A stretch of 64,000 nucleotides of DNA from Nocardia acidivorans NBRC 108247 (GTDB lineage: Bacteria; Actinomycetota; Actinomycetes; Mycobacteriales; Mycobacteriaceae), in assembly GCF_001625085.1 (NCBI RefSeq), contig NZ_BDAW01000032.1:42779-106778 (forward strand), read 5' to 3'. The position numbers and the translations under genes were made by a program. This document shows, piece after piece, positions 28,373 to 36,651 of the stretch (positions within the stretch are counted from its first letter, which is position 1; the number at the start of each line of letters is the position of its first letter). The notes beneath the pieces are model-generated. The model saw only the letters and a program-made list of their open reading frames with translations, searched no databases and was not told where the DNA came from.

Positions 28373-29013
28373 CCGAAACCGCAGTGAAGATCCGTGTCTG
28401 GTCCGACTACGTCTGCCCGTTCTGCATGCTTGCCGAGGGGCCGCTGGCCGCGGCCACCGAGGGCCTCGACGTCGAGATCGAGTGGAAGCCATACGAGTTG
28501 CGCGCGCACCCGCGGCCGACGCTGCGACCGGAGGACGAGTATCTGCCCGCCATCTGGAAACGGTCGGTGTACCCCATGGCCCGCCGCATGGGGGTCGACA
28601 TCACGCTGCCGACCGTGTCACCTCAGCCGTACACGCGCCTGGCGTTCGAGGGCTACCAATATGCCGCTGACCGCGGCAAAGGCGATGAGTACACACGACG
28701 GATGTTTCGCGCGTTCTTTCAGGACAATCTCGATCTGGGCCGGATCGAGGTGCTCGCCGGACTCGCCGCCGAGATAGGCCTGGACGGTGACGAGTTCCGG
28801 ACAGCCCTCGACCAAGGGGTGTACGCGGATAGACATCAGGATGCCCTGCGCGAGGCCGCGGACCATGGAATCACGGCCGTTCCGACGATTCTCGTCGGTG
28901 ACCTCCGTATCGAAGGTGTTCCCGATGCCGCACGGCTCCGCAGAGCCATCCTCGACGAACAAGAAAGGCAGGCCGAATCCGTCGGTGGCATGTGCCGTAT
29001 CGATGGATGCTGA
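28369..29013 (+). CDS. DsbA-family (FrnE-like) oxidoreductase
   Basis: A 214-residue protein of the DsbA/2-hydroxychromene-2-carboxylate isomerase superfamily. The thioredoxin-like active site is CPFC in DYVCPFCMLAEG. GITAVPTILVGD is the cis-Pro loop, and a helical insertion occupies residues 60-150. FrnE-type proteins are cytoplasmic disulfide or polyketide-tailoring enzymes; there is no signal peptide here. It is coupled by ATGA to the deaminase gene and is the last gene before a strong terminator. The C-terminus has two extra cysteines (GGMCRIDGC), which is unusual and might form a redox or metal site. Confidence 0.87.
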   Translation: MTETAVKIRVWSDYVCPFCMLAEGPLAAATEGLDVEIEWKPYELRAHPRPTLRPEDEYLPAIWKRSVYPMARRMGVDITLPTVSPQPYTRLAFEGYQYAADRGKGDEYTRRMFRAFFQDNLDLGRIEVLAGLAAEIGLDGDEFRTALDQGVYADRHQDALREAADHGITAVPTILVGDLRIEGVPDAARLRRAILDEQERQAESVGGMCRIDGC

Positions 29014-29067
29014 CCACGCCGTCGTATGACACGTGAGAAGCATTGCCGCTTGCCGACCATGATTCAT

Positions 29068-29122
29068 CCCGGGGGGCCGACCGTGGTGGCGGCTCCGGTC
29101 GCTCCCCGGTCGGCCCCCCGGG
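29068..29122 (+). terminator. Strong transcription terminator of the SMR operon
   Basis: A perfect 16-bp stem, CCCGGGGGGCCGACCG with its complement at 29107-29122, and a 23-nt loop, followed by CATTTGTA. It lies 55 bp after the DsbA-like gene. No long U-tract, but the stem is exceptionally stable. Confidence 0.8.
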
Positions 29123-29134
29123 CATTTGTACTAC

Positions 29135-29160
29135 GTGCAGATTCGTAGACGATTCGTAGA
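29135..29160. repeat. Left phased repeat GTGC-N2-ATTCGTAGA-N2-ATTCGTAGA
   Basis: Two copies of ATTCGTAGA start 11 bp apart (29141 and 29152), preceded by GTGC. The same layout occurs at 36652-36677 at the other end of the accessory segment. It could be an attachment-site remnant or a binding site for a response regulator (11-bp phased direct repeat). Confidence 0.6.
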
Positions 29161-29296
29161 AACCGATGATCTTGAACCGTTTTGATGGTTGCAGCTGATT
29201 GCGGCGAACTCCCGCGTAAGGGTCAGCTGTGCCGTCCAGCCTCTGAGATCACGGCGGATGCGGTTCTGGGGTTCCCCCGCTACTCCGGAGAGCGGA

Positions 29297-29411
29297 CTAT
29301 CTGGTTCCTGCTGAAACTCGTTGATGGTGACCGGCTTCGAACTCGTCCGGTGATCGCCAGCCCAGCTTCTTCTGGATGCGCAGACAGCGCTGCGCTTCCA
29401 GTGTTTCCGTA
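29297..29411 (-). pseudogene. Possible transposase C-terminal remnant
   Basis: On the minus strand, this stretch translates as a short basic tail, TETLEAQRCLRIQKKLGW then RSPDEFEAGHHQ, ending in a stop at 29297. The LGWRSPDEFEA-type ending is reminiscent of the C-termini of DDE transposases (...LGYRSPAEFE). Nothing upstream in the same frame looks like a transposase catalytic core, because the chrB-like gene occupies that DNA. It is therefore at most a decayed fragment, consistent with a mobile-element boundary here. Confidence 0.35.
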
Positions 29412-29414
29412 TTG

Positions 29415-29434
29415 AATGTAACGCCTGATACATT
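29415..29434. promoter_or_regulatory. Dyad AATGTA-N8-TACATT upstream of the chrB-like gene
   Basis: Perfect 6-bp arms separated by 8 bp, ending 7 bp before the GTG start chosen for the chrB-like gene. A further AAATGTA half-site follows at 29450-29456. Position and symmetry suggest an autoregulatory operator. Confidence 0.45.
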
Positions 29435-29441
29435 TCTGGTC

Positions 29442-30014
29442 GTGACTGGAAATGTAGCCTCGGCTCGATGGATCGTGCTGCTGGTGAAACTGCCCTCGGA
29501 GCCGACACGGCATCGGGTTGCGGTGTGGCGAGAATTGCGCAAGGTGGGCGCGCTGTCGTTGGGCCAGGGCGTGTGGGCGGCACCGGATGTGCCGGTCTTC
29601 GCGGCCGGTATCGCGCGGGCGCTGGAGCTGACCGAATCCGCTGGCGGCGAGGCGATTTCGCTGCACGCTTCGGGCGTGGGCGTGGGCGACGCCGCTCGGT
29701 TCGAGGCGATGTTCACCGCTGCCCGCGAAGATGACTGGTCGGAGTTCATGGCCGACTGCGGGAAATATGAGGCGGAGCTGAACAAAGAGATCCGCAATGC
29801 CAAGTTCACCCTCGCCGAACTCGAGGAGGAAGAACAAAGCCTCGAACGCCTCCGGCGCTGGCACCGCGACATCAAAGCCCGCGACGTATTCGGCGCACCC
29901 ACCGCCGTCGAGGCCACCCAGCGGTTGCGGCACTGCGCCGAACGCTTCGCGGACTACACCGAACGAGTCTTCGCCGCGCTGCATGCCCCCGACGCGGACG
30001 GCGCGCGGTCGTGA
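29442..30014 (+). CDS. ChrB N-terminal domain protein (chromate-resistance-type regulator)
   Basis: About 190 residues matching the N-terminal domain of ChrB: WIVLLVKLPSEPTRHRVAVWRELRKVGALSLGQG is the conserved start (split here across the motif), followed by SLHASG and a coiled, charged helix LAELEEEEQSLERLRRW. Full ChrB also has a C-terminal domain that is absent. GTG 29442 is favoured because conservation begins after it, although the frame is open to 29376. It overlaps the MFS gene by 4 bp. No ChrA transporter is present, so the exported substrate may be something other than chromate, or the MFS protein replaces ChrA. Confidence 0.75.
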   Translation: MTGNVASARWIVLLVKLPSEPTRHRVAVWRELRKVGALSLGQGVWAAPDVPVFAAGIARALELTESAGGEAISLHASGVGVGDAARFEAMFTAAREDDWSEFMADCGKYEAELNKEIRNAKFTLAELEEEEQSLERLRRWHRDIKARDVFGAPTAVEATQRLRHCAERFADYTERVFAALHAPDADGARS

Positions 30015-31204
30015 CGATTCCCGCTCAGACCCATGCGCTTGCGCCTCGGTGGCGGATGTGGCCGCTGTACGCGGCCGGTTTCACCACCGCCTTCGGCGCA
30101 CACGGCATCGCGGCGAACTTGGGTTCGCAGACCGGGGATCTGCGTAGTTCGCTGCTGTATCTGGGCGTGCTGCTGGCCCTGTACGACGGTGCTGAGCTGG
30201 TACTGAAACCGGTGTTCGGGTCGATCGCGGACCGAGTCGGTACGCGTCCGGTGTTGATCGGCGGCCTGATCGCCTTCGCCGCCGCATCCGCGGTGTTCGT
30301 GGTGGTCGACGACCCGAGCTGGCTGTGGCCGGCCCGCCTGGGCCAGGGCGCGGGGGCGTCGGCGTTCTCACCCGCCGCGAGCGCACTGGTCGCCCGCATG
30401 CACCCGAAAGCCAAGCAGGGCAAAGCTTTCGGAAGTTACGGTTTCTACAAGAGCATCGGCTATACCCTGGGGCCGCTGCTCGGCGGTGCCATCGTATGGG
30501 TAGGCGGGCTGTCGCTGCTGTTCGCGGTCATGACGGTCCTTGCCCTCGGCGTCGCGGTGTGGGCGATGTGCGCGGTCCCCTCGATTCCCCCGCTACCGCG
30601 CACCCGGCAGACCCTCGTGGATCTGGCCCGGCGGCTGTCGGAAGGGGCGTTCCTGCGCCCGACGGTCGCACTCGCCGCCTCGACGGCGGCTCTGTCGGTG
30701 GGTGTGGGGTTTTTACCCGTGTCCGGCGCTGCCGCCGGACTTGGACCGGTGGCGACCGGCGCTGCGGTATCGGTCCTCGCGGCGACCGCGGCAGTGATAC
30801 AGCCACGCGCGGGCCGAGCGTTGGACGCCGGGCGCCTGTCCGCCCGGACAGGTATCGCTGCCGGATTGGTGATCACCGCGATCGGATTGGGGTGCGCGAT
30901 GCTGCCCGGCCTGGCCGGGGTGCTGCTCGCCGCAGTCGGCATCGGGATCGGCACCGGGCTGATCACCCCGCTGGGCTTTGCCACCCTGGCCGCTTCCACC
31001 CCGCCCGAGCGGATGGGGCAAACAATGGGCGCCGCTGAACTGGGCCGCGAACTCGGCGACGCGGGTGGACCCCTGCTGGTGGCCGGCGTCGCGGCAGCCG
31101 CCACGCTCACCGTCGGCTACGCCGCCCTGGCCGTACTCATCGCAGCAGTTCCCGCAGCGGTGGCCCGGCGACCCCGCCACCGCGTAACCACGACAGAAGG
31201 CTGA
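30011..31204 (+). CDS. MFS transporter
   Basis: A 397-residue major facilitator with 12 predicted helices. The loop 2-3 signature is GSIADRVGTRPVLIGG, and RLGQGAGASAFSPAASALVAR marks helix 4. The second half carries a partial repeat near RAGRALDAGRL. Start GTG 30011 overlaps the chrB-like stop (GTGA), so translation is coupled. It is followed 4 bp later by a PAP2 phosphatase. A drug or oxyanion efflux role controlled by the ChrB-like protein is the simplest reading. Confidence 0.87.
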   Translation: MTIPAQTHALAPRWRMWPLYAAGFTTAFGAHGIAANLGSQTGDLRSSLLYLGVLLALYDGAELVLKPVFGSIADRVGTRPVLIGGLIAFAAASAVFVVVDDPSWLWPARLGQGAGASAFSPAASALVARMHPKAKQGKAFGSYGFYKSIGYTLGPLLGGAIVWVGGLSLLFAVMTVLALGVAVWAMCAVPSIPPLPRTRQTLVDLARRLSEGAFLRPTVALAASTAALSVGVGFLPVSGAAAGLGPVATGAAVSVLAATAAVIQPRAGRALDAGRLSARTGIAAGLVITAIGLGCAMLPGLAGVLLAAVGIGIGTGLITPLGFATLAASTPPERMGQTMGAAELGRELGDAGGPLLVAGVAAAATLTVGYAALAVLIAAVPAAVARRPRHRVTTTEG

Positions 31205-31208
31205 GGAC

Positions 31209-31844
31209 ATGACTTCCTCCGTTCACGCACTCAGCGGATCTGGGATCGACGGTTCCTGGTATCTCGACGCCACGGAATTCGCCCGCGAGACACCCTGGCT
31301 CAACGGGCTGCTCCTGGGATTCAGCAGCTTCGGCATCGCCTTGTTCGCTGGGTTGATCCTGCTCGCGTGGTGGATCGCCAGGCGCGCCGACGCGGCGACC
31401 ATGACCGCGGCTATCGCGGTGCCGATTGCGGCCGTCACGGCTTACCTGATCAACGACGGCCTGAAATCGGCGGTCGCGGAAAGGCGGCCCTGTTTCACCT
31501 ACCCGCATGCGTTCCTGCTCGAAAAGTGCCCACCCGCATCGGATTACTCGTTCCCCAGCAATCACACCGTCGTGGCTGCCGCGATGGCCGCTGCACTGTT
31601 CCTGATCGATCGGCGGCTCGGTGTCGTGGCAACTGTCGCCACCGCGCTCATGGGTTTGTCCCGTATCTATGTCGGCGCGCACTACCCCCACGATGTCGCC
31701 GCGGCCGTTGTCGTGGGTGTCATCGTCGGACTGGCGACCACCGGAGTGCTGCGTAAGTACGCCATCGCACTGGTCGAGAAGCTCTCAACAGGTCCGCTGC
31801 GCCCGATCCTCACAGCACGACCGATGGTCAATGGTCAGCTCTGA
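31209..31844 (+). CDS. PAP2-family membrane phosphatase
   Basis: A 211-residue protein with about five to six hydrophobic segments and the complete PAP2 phosphatase signature: KSAVAERRP (KX6RP), FPSNH (PSGH variant) and SRIYVGAHYPHD (SRX5HX3D). Bacterial relatives dephosphorylate undecaprenyl pyrophosphate, phosphatidylglycerophosphate or phosphatidic acid. It begins 4 bp after the MFS gene, making a three-gene operon with the chrB-like regulator. UppP-type members confer bacitracin resistance, so an envelope-stress function is possible. Confidence 0.88.
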   Translation: MTSSVHALSGSGIDGSWYLDATEFARETPWLNGLLLGFSSFGIALFAGLILLAWWIARRADAATMTAAIAVPIAAVTAYLINDGLKSAVAERRPCFTYPHAFLLEKCPPASDYSFPSNHTVVAAAMAAALFLIDRRLGVVATVATALMGLSRIYVGAHYPHDVAAAVVVGVIVGLATTGVLRKYAIALVEKLSTGPLRPILTARPMVNGQL

Positions 31845-31983
31845 ACACCATTCATACGAGCCTTGATGACCACGGCGAGCTGGTGCCCGAGCGGCAGAGC
31901 TTTCGCCCCCATGCCGTCCCGTGGCTTCCGATCGTCGGTGCGCAGGACTGATCGCTGTCACGTTGATATGGCGCGCAACCGTA

Positions 31984-32613
31984 TTAGTTTGCGGCGGAAG
32001 GTGTTTCGCCGAGTCGCAGTGCCAAACCGTCCAGTAGGCAACGCAATCCGTATTCGAATGCGGCGTCCGCGCGTGCTACTACTTCGGCGGGGGCCGCGGC
32101 GATCGCGGTGGTCATATGGGGGTGGTCGGCAGCCGTGGTCGCCCAGATCACGTCCGGCGCGGACAGATCCAGTGCCGATCCCAGGGCGAAGCTGTCCAGG
32201 ACCATGATGACCGGGAGGGCTTCCTCGCGTGGGAAGCCCGCCTCGATGATCACCTGTGCGATGTGCTCGTACTGTTCGAGCACCTCCGGGGCGGAGATCG
32301 TCTGGCCGATCAGCAATCGCACCAGGTCGGGGTACGGGCTGAACGCGGAACGGTATCCGTGTAGCCAGGCGGCGAGGGCGGTGCGCCACCGACCGTCTTG
32401 ATCGACCTCTGCGAATTCGCGCGCGGCGATGCGCCCGCGGATCAGTTCGACCAGTTCGGTGCGGTTGCGCACGTGGTGGTAAACCGAGGACACCGATACC
32501 CCGAGTGCGTCCGCCAGGCCCGGCATGGTCAGTCCTTTGGCGGAGGCGACCAGCTCCAGCGCCGCGTCGACGATCATTGCCCGGTTCAGGCGCGGGGTCT
32601 TCGGTCTGGCCAT
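31984..32613 (-). CDS. TetR-family regulator
   Basis: A 209-residue repressor. N-terminal HTH: RLNRAMIVDAALELV then LTMPGLADALGVSVSSVYHHV. The C-terminal part (DGRWRTALAAWLHGYRSAFSPYPDLV) resembles the TetR_C class-like domain. Start ATG 32613 coincides with the usual MARPKTPRLNR beginning; the frame stays open upstream only by chance. It is divergent from the APC transporter operon, and a 9-5-9 palindrome lies between. That is the expected layout for a local repressor whose ligand is the transported compound. Confidence 0.9.
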   Translation of the reverse strand: MARPKTPRLNRAMIVDAALELVASAKGLTMPGLADALGVSVSSVYHHVRNRTELVELIRGRIAAREFAEVDQDGRWRTALAAWLHGYRSAFSPYPDLVRLLIGQTISAPEVLEQYEHIAQVIIEAGFPREEALPVIMVLDSFALGSALDLSAPDVIWATTAADHPHMTTAIAAAPAEVVARADAAFEYGLRCLLDGLALRLGETPSAAN

Positions 32614-32689
32614 GCTCGGGGCCCGCCTTTCTGTTCCCGACGAAGTTACCGCTACACCTTGACGGGATCGTTGTCGTCCCTCAGCATAG

Positions 32690-32712
32690 TTAATCGAATC
32701 ACATTCGATTAA
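32690..32712. promoter_or_regulatory. TetR operator between regulator and APC operon
   Basis: A perfect inverted repeat with arms TTAATCGAA and TTCGATTAA and a 5-bp spacer (TCACA), placed 48 bp upstream of the transporter start and 77 bp from the TetR start. A TTGACG (32659-32664) upstream may be the -35 box of the transporter promoter. Confidence 0.8.
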
Positions 32713-32760
32713 TCTTCGTGTCGGTGTCCCCGTCCGGAGAACTCTGGAAGGCCGCCGCCT

Positions 32761-34260
32761 ATGTCCACACTCGATCAGTCGATGGCTGCCGACCGTCCCA
32801 GCGACGGTCTCAAACGAAATGCATTGGGGTCCACCGGAATTGCCTTCATGGTGATCGCCGCGGCGGCCCCGCTGACCGTGATGGCGGGGGTGGCCCCGCT
32901 GGCCCTGGCCGTGTCCGGGCCGGGCGCGCCTATCGCGTATCTGGCCGCCGGGCTCATCTACGCGGTATTCGCGATCGGATTCCTGGCCATGACCCGCCAT
33001 ATCGGGGGTGCGGGCGCGTTCTACAGCTACATCACCCTCGGACTCGGCAAAACCGTCGGTCTCGCCTCGGGCGTGCTGGCGGTCGTGTCCTATAACGCGC
33101 TGCAGATCGGCGTATACGGGCTGATGGCGGTGCAAACCCAAGCGGCCATCGATCGATTGTTCGGCATCCAAATCGACTGGCCGATATTGGCATTGAGCGC
33201 CGTGGCGATCGTCTGGTTCGTGGGCCGCCGCGGAGTCGATGTCGGGGCGAAATTCCTCGGCGTGCTTCTGGTCGCGGAAGCCGCGATCCTGCTGGTGCTG
33301 GCGATATCGGTGGTCGTCAAGGGCGGCGCGAATGGCATCAGTTTCACCTCGTTCACACCCGACGCGGCCTTCGCCCCCGGTATGGCCGGGGTGCTGTCCT
33401 TCACCTTCGCCGCCTTCATGGGATTCGAATCCACCGCCGTCTATCGCGCCGAAGCCCGCGACCCCGACCGAACCATTCCACGCGCAACATATTTCGCAGT
33501 CGCGTTCATGGCGCTGTTCTACTGCTTCATCGTGTGGTCGATCGTGCAGGCGTTCGGCGATGAGAATGTCCAAGCGGCCGCACAGCAGGACACCGCCGGG
33601 CTGTTCTTCACCGCGATCGAACAGTACGTCGGGACATGGTCATCGGATGTGATGTCCGTGCTGATCGTGACCAGTGCGTTGGCATCGCAGATCGCCTTTC
33701 ACAACGCGATCAACCGGTACACGCTCTCGCTCGCCCGCGACGGTGTGCTGCCGAAATGGCTTGACCGGACCCATCCCATCCTCAAATCGCCCAACCGTGC
33801 GGGCGCGCTGCAAACCGTGCTCGCCGCGGTCATCGTCATCGGCTTCGCCGTAGCCAAAGCCGATCCGTACCGCCGCCTGCTGATCTTCGTCAACACCCCG
33901 GGGATCGTGGGAATCATCGGCCTGCAAGCACTTACCGCCGTCGCGGTGGTGGCCTACTTCGTCAAGAACAAGGCGGTCTCGGTCGAGCGCGCCGGGGTTA
34001 TCGCCGCCACGCTCGGTGCCATAGTGCTCGGCATCGCTCTGTTCCTGGTGATCTGGTACATCAATCTGCCCGCCGCCACGACCGGCACCAACAACGCCAT
34101 TCTCGTCGGTGTGGTCCCGCTGGTCATGATCCTGGGCGCGGCGGCGGCCCGCTGGTTCCGCAGATACCGCCCCAAGGCGTACGCCGCCATCGGCGGGTTC
34201 GGCGAGGACCGCGACACATTCACCCCACTCGACCTGGAAAGCAAGGAGACCACCCGATGA
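32761..34260 (+). CDS. APC-family amino acid/amine permease
   Basis: A 499-residue transporter with about 12 helices and the APC superfamily features: LGSTGIAFMVIAAAAPLTVMAG in helix 1, FMGFESTAVYRAEARDPDRTIPRA (the conserved GFE...EA.NP.R.IPRA-type segment after helix 6) and ALASQIAFHNAINRY in helix 8. The position behind a TetR operator and the 4-bp overlap with an amidohydrolase gene suggest import of an amide or amine that the hydrolase then cleaves. The substrate is not identifiable. Confidence 0.88.
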   Translation: MSTLDQSMAADRPSDGLKRNALGSTGIAFMVIAAAAPLTVMAGVAPLALAVSGPGAPIAYLAAGLIYAVFAIGFLAMTRHIGGAGAFYSYITLGLGKTVGLASGVLAVVSYNALQIGVYGLMAVQTQAAIDRLFGIQIDWPILALSAVAIVWFVGRRGVDVGAKFLGVLLVAEAAILLVLAISVVVKGGANGISFTSFTPDAAFAPGMAGVLSFTFAAFMGFESTAVYRAEARDPDRTIPRATYFAVAFMALFYCFIVWSIVQAFGDENVQAAAQQDTAGLFFTAIEQYVGTWSSDVMSVLIVTSALASQIAFHNAINRYTLSLARDGVLPKWLDRTHPILKSPNRAGALQTVLAAVIVIGFAVAKADPYRRLLIFVNTPGIVGIIGLQALTAVAVVAYFVKNKAVSVERAGVIAATLGAIVLGIALFLVIWYINLPAATTGTNNAILVGVVPLVMILGAAAARWFRRYRPKAYAAIGGFGEDRDTFTPLDLESKETTR

Positions 34261-35873
34261 CAACGGCCGACGTGATCATCACTGCCGCAACCGTTCACAC
34301 CCTCGACGGTGCTCGACCCACCGCGCGCTCGGTCGCCATCGCAGACGGGATCATCGTCGCCGTGGGAGATCAGGACGACACCCAGGCCTGGCGCGGTGCG
34401 GCCACCGAGGTCATCGACCTCGGGAAAGCCACTCTCACACCGGGACTCATCGACGGACATATCCATCCGGTCACCGGTCTGAATCTGACCTACGGCACCG
34501 ACCTGTCCGCGGTTCGCGACCTCGATGCCTTGCGTGAAATCCTCAGCAGGGCAAAGGAAACCATCGACGGTGACGGCTGGATCCGTGGCTGGGGCTTGGA
34601 CCCCAATGTATTCGGTGATCTCCCGGTCACCCACGCCCCCATCGTGGAGGCGGTCGGCCCGGCCATCCCGGTATTCATCGAAATGTTCGACGCCCATTCG
34701 GCATTGGCGAGCCCCGAAGCGCTGCACCGCGCGGGCATCACCGGGCCCCGGGACTTCGTCCAGCACTCCCGCATCGTCTGCGATGACGCCGGTGTGCCCA
34801 CCGGGCACCTGCTCGAACCCGCCGCGATGGCCATCGTCCGCGACATCCTGCCCCACGAATCCACCCGATCGCGCCGAATTCGCTTGCGCGCCATTCTCGA
34901 TGGGATGGCCGCGGTCGGCATCACCGCCGCCAACGCCATGGACTTCGAAGGCGATAGCGCCGAGTTGATGTTCGACCTCGAATCCGACCGCGACCTGCCG
35001 ATCCATCTGCGCTTCGCCCCGTTCTGCCTGCCCGGCAGCGATCGTGCGACCCTGGATCACATCATCGAACTGCAATCCACCCGAGGCCGTCGCTGGCGGG
35101 TGGACGGCGTCAAATTCATGATGGACGGCACCATCGACGGCGGCACCGCCTGGCTCGACGAGCCCGACACCCACGGCGAATCCACCGCTCCGTTCTGGCC
35201 GGATCCGTCCGAATACCGCCACGCCGCGCGGTATCTCGCCCAGCATGGCGTGCCCGTCGTCACCCACGCCATCGGCGACGCCGGAGTCCGCTACGCACTG
35301 GACACCCTGGCGGGCGCGCATACCCCGGCCAATGGCGCCCTGCACCGCATCGAACACATCGAAACCCTGCCCGATGACCTGGTCCACCGTTTCGCCGAAC
35401 ACGGTGTCGTCGCCAGCATGCAACCCACCCACTGCACCCACTACACCCGGGCCGACCACACCGACAACTGGTCCACCCGCCTCGGCCCCGAACGCGCCGC
35501 CCGCGCCTTCCGCACCCGCGATATCCGAGACAACGGCGGCACGCTGGCCCTGGGCTCGGATTGGCCTGTGGCACCGTACGATCCACGCGCCATCCTCGCC
35601 GACGCCCAATTGCGCCGCCCCGCCGGACAGCCTGACATCGAGCCGGTCTGCCCCAAACAATCCCTGTCCGCCCTGATGGCCTTGGAGGGCTATACCACCC
35701 ACGCCGCCCGAGCCGCGGGCCAGTCCGCGATCATCGGCCGCATCGCCGTCGGCATGCGCGCCGACCTCACCGCCTTCACGGTCGATCCCCTGCAGGCGCC
35801 GCCGGACGAACTCGCCGACGCACCCATCGCCCTGACCCTCAACACGGGCCGAATCACGCACCGCCACAACTGA
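34257..35873 (+). CDS. Amidohydrolase family 3 protein (YtcJ-like)
   Basis: A 538-residue metal hydrolase (PF07969 type). LTPGLIDGHIHP carries the HxH metal pair, DGVKFMMDGTIDGGTAWL the conserved Lys/Asp strand, HAIGDAGV and HRIEHIE the two later His motifs, and LALGSDWPVAPYDPR the catalytic Asp. YtcJ/AepA relatives hydrolyse amides, including N-substituted formamides and acyl amides, but most are uncharacterised. It is coupled by ATGA to the APC transporter. No signal peptide, so it acts in the cytoplasm. Confidence 0.88.
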   Translation: MTTADVIITAATVHTLDGARPTARSVAIADGIIVAVGDQDDTQAWRGAATEVIDLGKATLTPGLIDGHIHPVTGLNLTYGTDLSAVRDLDALREILSRAKETIDGDGWIRGWGLDPNVFGDLPVTHAPIVEAVGPAIPVFIEMFDAHSALASPEALHRAGITGPRDFVQHSRIVCDDAGVPTGHLLEPAAMAIVRDILPHESTRSRRIRLRAILDGMAAVGITAANAMDFEGDSAELMFDLESDRDLPIHLRFAPFCLPGSDRATLDHIIELQSTRGRRWRVDGVKFMMDGTIDGGTAWLDEPDTHGESTAPFWPDPSEYRHAARYLAQHGVPVVTHAIGDAGVRYALDTLAGAHTPANGALHRIEHIETLPDDLVHRFAEHGVVASMQPTHCTHYTRADHTDNWSTRLGPERAARAFRTRDIRDNGGTLALGSDWPVAPYDPRAILADAQLRRPAGQPDIEPVCPKQSLSALMALEGYTTHAARAAGQSAIIGRIAVGMRADLTAFTVDPLQAPPDELADAPIALTLNTGRITHRHN

Positions 35874-35894
35874 TGTAGCGCGCCCGACCCGGAC

Positions 35895-36201
35895 ACCGTC
35901 GCGGGCGCGTCTGTGGCGATCTGGGGACGCAATGCCGAGCGGCTCGACGCCGCAACTGAAGAGTTGCGCGCCCACGGGAATCCCGTACTCGCACCGAGCT
36001 GTGACGTATCGGACGAGGACGCGGTCCGCGACGCGATGCAGCACATCGCCGACGAATTCGGCCGCCTCGACTCCTGCTTCGCCACCGCGGGTGTCAACGG
36101 TGGTAACACCTCGTTTCTCGACACCTCGCTGCGGCAGTTTCGCTCGGTCACCGCGACCAACCTCGACGGTGTCTTCCTCACGCTGCGCGAAGCGGCCCGG
36201 C
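35895..36201 (+). pseudogene. Truncated short-chain dehydrogenase fragment
   Basis: The reading frame gives VAGASVAIWGRNAERLDAAT, then DVSDEDAVRDAM, DSCFATAGVNGG and TNLDGVFLTLREAAR. These are the middle of a classical SDR (second strand, the NNAG-equivalent and the helix before the catalytic Ser). The N-terminal TGxxxGxG loop and the C-terminal YxxxK are both missing, and there is no proper start. Homology stops abruptly near 36200, where a different sequence on the opposite strand begins. It is a relic joined to mobile-element debris. Confidence 0.75.
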
Positions 36202-36208
36202 CCCCGGG

Positions 36209-36385
36209 TCAGCATCGTCTGCCCGACCCGGCAAGTCGTCCATGCGGTAGCGGCTGTATCCCCCCGATACCCGCGAAGCGTGGACCTTTGCCTGTTGAGG
36301 CCCGGTTGGCAAGGCTGTTGGGCGGGATCTCGAGCCGGGTGGCAACCTCATTCGTGCTCAGCCGGCAGTCCAGTTGTCCATCCAT
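36209..36385 (-). pseudogene. Excisionase-like (HTH_17) gene with probable frameshift
   Basis: Minus-strand ATG at 36385 reads MDGQLDCRLSTNEVATRLEI and PPNSLANRASTGKGPRFAGIGG. This matches the small AlpA/excisionase-type HTH proteins of integrative elements (S/T-x-x-EVA-x-x-L, then LA/NW, then GP-F-x-x-G). After the GG the current frame loses similarity and ends at 36209. Dropping one base of the C6 run at 36260-36265 restores YSRYRMDDL, the usual ending. The gene is thus probably frameshifted in a homopolymer. No integrase accompanies it. Confidence 0.6.
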
Positions 36386-36651
36386 CGGATCCCCTTGCGC
36401 TCGATCACGCGAACCTTGGCGCCCGGTACTGGTATCTCAGGCTCGGTTCGTCCGCGTGCGCGGCGGAATTGTCAGGTTTCCCGGACTACGCTCCGCTCCA
36501 GCAGAGGTGTGTGCCGGTGGTGAGCCGGTCGTCGCCGGGGACTGACGGTGCGTCGGTGGCTCCGGTAGTCGGTGTGCCACCTACCCCCCGATGGCATGCC
36601 GCGCTGAGGCCGGGGAATACCCGGTGGCGGCCGGTGGGTTGGCAGTATCGC

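Noticed and set aside
31845..31983. Extra small gene between PAP2 and TetR genes
   Set aside because: Short frames only, no start with ribosome-binding site and no motif.
33954..36215. Minus-strand ORF of 753 codons opposite the amidohydrolase
   Set aside because: Antisense shadow with Gly/Val/Asp-rich sequence; the plus-strand amidohydrolase has all metal-binding motifs.
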